Origin: Muribaculaceae bacterium
GTDB lineage: Bacteria; Bacteroidota; Bacteroidia; Bacteroidales; Muribaculaceae
NCBI GenBank assembly: GCA_016292745.1
Contig: JAEDFO010000077.1
Span: 1 to 8,584, forward strand
DNA: 8,584 nt
Direction: 5' to 3'
Each line of letters starts with the position of its first letter. The first letter of the stretch is position 1. The translations under genes and the position numbers were made by a program. Below are positions 6,418 to 8,584 of the stretch, piece by piece. A model generated the notes under the pieces. The model was not told the DNA's origin and made no database searches. It saw nothing but the letters and a program-made list of their open reading frames with translations.

Positions 6418-8295
6418 TTATTTGCGAACCACGATTTTCTTTCCGTTCATCAGGTAGATGCCTGCCGGAAGAGCGTTAACCTTGGCGGCATCGGCATTCT
6501 TCATTACCAGTACACCTTGAGTGTTGTATACATTGCCGTTGGCCTGTGCATCGACGTTCACACCTTCGATGCCTGTAGAAGGAAGGGTAATGGCCACATT
6601 GCTGTCGGCATTAACGATAAATGTATAGTTACCGTCTTCGCCGGCTTCAATTTCAGCGTCGTTGACCGATACGGTGAGCTCGGCCTCGGTGTCGTTAGGA
6701 ACGATTGCAACTTCTGTGCCGTTGGTAACCGAGAATCCTTCAGCCGGGTTGGCAACTGCAACAATGCGGTCGCGGATGACTCCCACTTTCGAAAGAGCAT
6801 CTTCGGTAGCGGTGAATGTAACGTTGTAGTTAACAGGGTCGGCAGCAAGATAGATCTTCACTACGTCGCCATCGGCCAAAGTGACTAGGTAAGTGCTACC
6901 GCCACTGTATTGAGGATCCACTGCAACACCGTTCTGGAAGATGTTGTTTACCGGCGAACCAGCCCAACCGAATTGGAATGGGTTGTCTCCGTCGTAGAAC
7001 TTCACTTCGTTGTATCCGTTGGCTATTTCAACCTCGCTGCGGTCGCTGCGGATGAATGAGAAATAGTAAATGGCTGCAGCTTTGTCGTCGACGTATACCA
7101 TTGCAGTCTGGTTACGGTCGATAGCGCCGGAAACAACTGTGATGACGATGCCTTCTTTCACTTCTACATTGTAGCATCCATTGTGGTCGGGAGTGTAGGC
7201 AATAGGATTGCCTTCACCATCAACATTCTTGGTGTCGGTAACCGAAGTGATGAAGCAGCCTGAGTTGGGCTTTATGGCAATGTAGGTGTTGATCTCGCTC
7301 ATTTCGATTTCGTTTTCACCTGTTGCAAGGCCACTGATAATGTCGTTGTTGTAGCTCTGACCACGATAAACGGTGACGTTGTCGGGGTTGTCGAGCACGA
7401 GTGTACCCTTTACAGTTGCATACTTGTGGGCGTCGAGGTAGAAAGTGGTTTCGCTGGCGATAGTAGTAGAGTGGCTTGTCGACATGTAAGGTTTGACTCC
7501 GTTTTCAGTGAATGTGTTGATTTTGTAGTTGTTGGCATCGAAGTATATGCTCAGGCTACTTCCGGCCTTGACAGAAATGTCGTCGGACAGCTCTTCGAGA
7601 GCATTATCGTTTACAACCACGCTTGTGATGGCGCCTTTCGATTCGTCGTTGGCATAAGTGAAGTGAACGGGAACATCGATGTCGGGGAATTCAGTGGTAA
7701 CCTCAAACACATCGCCGTCGTTAACGTTGAGGTTATAGTATGAGCCCGAAGCAGCTATCTCGGTTACATTGTTTTGGATAACCTTGTAGAAAGGCTTTGA
7801 AGTTGTTGATAAAAGTTGCATCTGGTTCTCCTTCTCGGGGATGAATTTCACCACGTTTTCGCCGTCGTTAAGGGTGACGTAGGAGTAGGTGTAGCCACGC
7901 ATAAGCTGTACGTTTTCAGCCTTGTCAACATTCACGGTAATGGAGCCGGTGCGCATCTCGTCGGCGTTTACCGAGGTTACGTTGATTTCGCAGTCGGCCG
8001 AGATGTATACATTGCATTGAGTGAGGTTGCTGATGTATTCCGAAGATTGAGTATCTTCAACTTTGCGAGTAACGCTTTTAAGAAAGTTGCCGTCGGTGGC
8101 AGAAATGTTAATCGAGCCATATTCACCTACAGTGAAAGTGTTTTCACCGGTTTGAATCTCCTGGTCGACATAGCTTACCTGGAGTTTAACGCGCGAAGCA
8201 TCGTCGATGTTTACCTTTACGGTATAGTCGGCTTTAGCGACAAAAACTGTCATGCAGAGCATTAACAGCACAGAAAAGAAGTAGTTTTTTCTCAT
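6418..8295 (-). CDS. Secreted protein of unknown function with six tandem beta-rich repeats and a short C-terminal sorting domain
   Basis: This 625-residue protein matches no named family I recognise. Residues 1-22 are a signal peptide (RK, then FFSVLLMLCMTVFV, cleavage after AKA before DYTV). The Cys at 14 lacks a proper lipobox, so this is not a convincing lipoprotein. Residues 24-571 divide into six divergent repeats of about 85-100 residues (starts near 24, 117, 207, 292, 397 and 488). Each opens with an alternating hydrophobic strand (TVKVNI, ITVNVD, VHFTYA, VKGTLV, AMVYVD, NVTFTA) and most end with a Gly-Asp turn and strand (NDGDVFEVT, EGIVITVV, ADGDVVKIYL, ADSNVAITL). The two-Cys pairs C94/C102 and C347/C374 could form disulfides. 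The tail (NVYNTQGVLVM, LPAGIYLMNGKKIVVRK) is a short sorting-domain variant. A beta-sandwich surface or adhesive role is possible but unproven. No Shine-Dalgarno sequence is visible; a Bacteroidetes-type promoter lies about 110 bases upstream. Confidence 0.92.
   Translation of the reverse strand: MRKNYFFSVLLMLCMTVFVAKADYTVKVNIDDASRVKLQVSYVDQEIQTGENTFTVGEYGSINISATDGNFLKSVTRKVEDTQSSEYISNLTQCNVYISADCEINVTSVNADEMRTGSITVNVDKAENVQLMRGYTYSYVTLNDGENVVKFIPEKENQMQLLSTTSKPFYKVIQNNVTEIAASGSYYNLNVNDGDVFEVTTEFPDIDVPVHFTYANDESKGAITSVVVNDNALEELSDDISVKAGSSLSIYFDANNYKINTFTENGVKPYMSTSHSTTIASETTFYLDAHKYATVKGTLVLDNPDNVTVYRGQSYNNDIISGLATGENEIEMSEINTYIAIKPNSGCFITSVTDTKNVDGEGNPIAYTPDHNGCYNVEVKEGIVITVVSGAIDRNQTAMVYVDDKAAAIYYFSFIRSDRSEVEIANGYNEVKFYDGDNPFQFGWAGSPVNNIFQNGVAVDPQYSGGSTYLVTLADGDVVKIYLAADPVNYNVTFTATEDALSKVGVIRDRIVAVANPAEGFSVTNGTEVAIVPNDTEAELTVSVNDAEIEAGEDGNYTFIVNADSNVAITLPSTGIEGVNVDAQANGNVYNTQGVLVMKNADAAKVNALPAGIYLMNGKKIVVRK
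6583..8226 (-). repeat. Six tandem ~85-100-residue protein repeats
   Basis: The repeats cover residues of about 24-109, 117-202, 207-290, 292-388, 397-486 and 488-571. Shared marks are the opening V-x-V strand, a mid-repeat GEN/GYNEV or equivalent turn (TGENTF, DGENVV, TGENEI, GYNEVK), a central strand with I-x-SV or IFQNGV (FLKSVT, FITSVT, INTFTENGV, NNIFQNGV), and a closing GDV-type strand. Repeats 3 and 6 are the most divergent. The alignment was made by eye; edges are approximate. Confidence 0.6.
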
Positions 8296-8366
8296 ATTAC
8301 GTTTGTTTATTAGTTATTTGTTGTCATCGACTTTTGGTTTGCCTTGGTAATAAAAACACATATTAT

Positions 8367-8390
8367 TGTCGCAGTGACGTGAATGCGACA
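8367..8390 (-). promoter_or_regulatory. Perfect inverted repeat in the 5' leader (TGTCGCA-N10-TGCGACA)
   Basis: The 7-base arms at 8367-8373 and 8384-8390 are exact reverse complements separated by 10 bases. The GC-rich arms stand out in A/T-rich surroundings. The element lies just downstream of the expected transcription start. It could be an operator for a dimeric repressor or a small leader RNA hairpin; sequence alone does not decide. Confidence 0.5.
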
Positions 8391-8413
8391 GACTAAACAG
8401 TTTTAATTCGCTA

Positions 8414-8445
8414 CAAAATTATTCAATTTGATAACAAATGCGAAA
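8414..8445 (-). promoter_or_regulatory. Putative Bacteroidetes-type promoter for the three-gene cluster
   Basis: On the minus strand, TAATTTTG (8421-8414) matches the Bacteroidetes -7 consensus TAnnTTTG exactly. TTTC (8445-8442), a 3/4 match to the -33 TTTG, lies 20 bases upstream. Transcription would start near 8407, giving a leader of about 110 bases before the ATG at 8295. The -7 match is good and the -33 match is modest; in A/T-rich DNA a chance match is possible. Confidence 0.5.
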
Positions 8446-8514
8446 TTTTCTGACTTAAATATTTGTAATAATGGAATTACATTGGGTTGATTTTGATGTT
8501 ATTGTCGTTCTTTC

Positions 8515-8562
8515 GTCTATAAACTGCACATTTTTATAGATGAAAATATGTAATTTATAGAC
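8515..8562. repeat. Three TTTATAGA-type half-sites in inverted and direct arrangement
   Basis: GTCTATAAA (8515-8523) is an exact reverse complement of TTTATAGAC (8554-8562). A third copy with one difference, TTTATAGAT (8533-8541), lies between them in direct orientation, exactly 21 bases from the last copy, about two helical turns. This could be a regulator-binding array for this cluster or for a gene beyond the right edge. The A/T-rich composition makes a chance origin possible. Confidence 0.4.
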
Positions 8563-8584
8563 AATAAATATGAATATTTTAAAT

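Larger units (their letters stand above)
8296..8584. other. A/T-rich non-coding leader and regulatory region
   Basis: These 289 bases are clearly more A/T-rich than the coding part of the window and contain no credible gene on either strand. They hold the putative promoter at 8414-8445, an inverted repeat at 8367-8390 in the expected 5' leader, and a repeated TTTATAGA element at 8515-8562. The upstream neighbour lies beyond the right edge, so it cannot be told whether this is a divergent or a tandem intergenic region. Confidence 0.8.

Noticed and set aside
8251..8259. Cys14 in the signal peptide of the repeat protein as a lipoprotein site
   Set aside because: The residues before it (LML) do not fit a lipobox, and a standard signal peptidase I site (AKA before D) follows.
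8471..8539. 22-codon open frame on the plus strand in the A/T-rich region
   Set aside because: It is too short, has no ribosome binding site, and ends within the TTTATAGA repeat; nothing supports translation.

Overview
The window looks like chromosomal DNA from a gut-type member of the Bacteroidales; a Muribaculaceae- or Prevotella-like genome is the best guess. The evidence is threefold. All three complete genes encode exported proteins ending in a C-terminal sorting domain of the Por/type IX (T9SS) kind. A promoter-like element of the Bacteroidetes form (TAnnTTTG) lies upstream of the first gene. Starts are preceded by A/T-rich leaders without strong Shine-Dalgarno sequences. The genus is inference, not something the sequence proves.

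Layout. Positions 2-184 (+) hold the 3' end of a gene that enters from the left; its last residues include one hydrophobic segment. A strong hairpin terminator at about 208-244 sits between this gene and the convergent minus-strand cluster. The cluster reads right to left: a 289-base A/T-rich non-coding leader and promoter region (8296-8584), a 625-residue secreted protein of unknown function made of six tandem beta-rich repeats (6418-8295), an intergenic hairpin (6336-6377), a 773-residue secreted S8 (subtilisin-like) protease with an intact catalytic site and a large insert (3979-6300), and a 1227-residue secreted leucine-rich-repeat protein (262-3945).

How the genes may work together. The protease and the LRR protein are only 33 bases apart with no terminator between them, so they are very probably co-transcribed. 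The hairpin upstream of the protease ends 35 bases before its start codon, and no promoter is recognisable between them. The repeat-protein gene may therefore head a three-gene transcript in which the hairpin lowers or tunes downstream expression. All three products should leave the cytoplasm by Sec and carry a related C-terminal domain, so they probably share an outer-membrane export or anchoring route. Joint function at the cell surface (adhesion plus proteolysis or processing) is an inference.

Most notable: the LRR protein consists of three tandem copies of a composite module (beta-rich cap, LRR array, FSTLP-type end cap, Ig-like beta domain). The 625-residue protein consists of six divergent ~85-100-residue repeats. 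The upstream region contains two separate symmetric repeat elements that could be regulatory.
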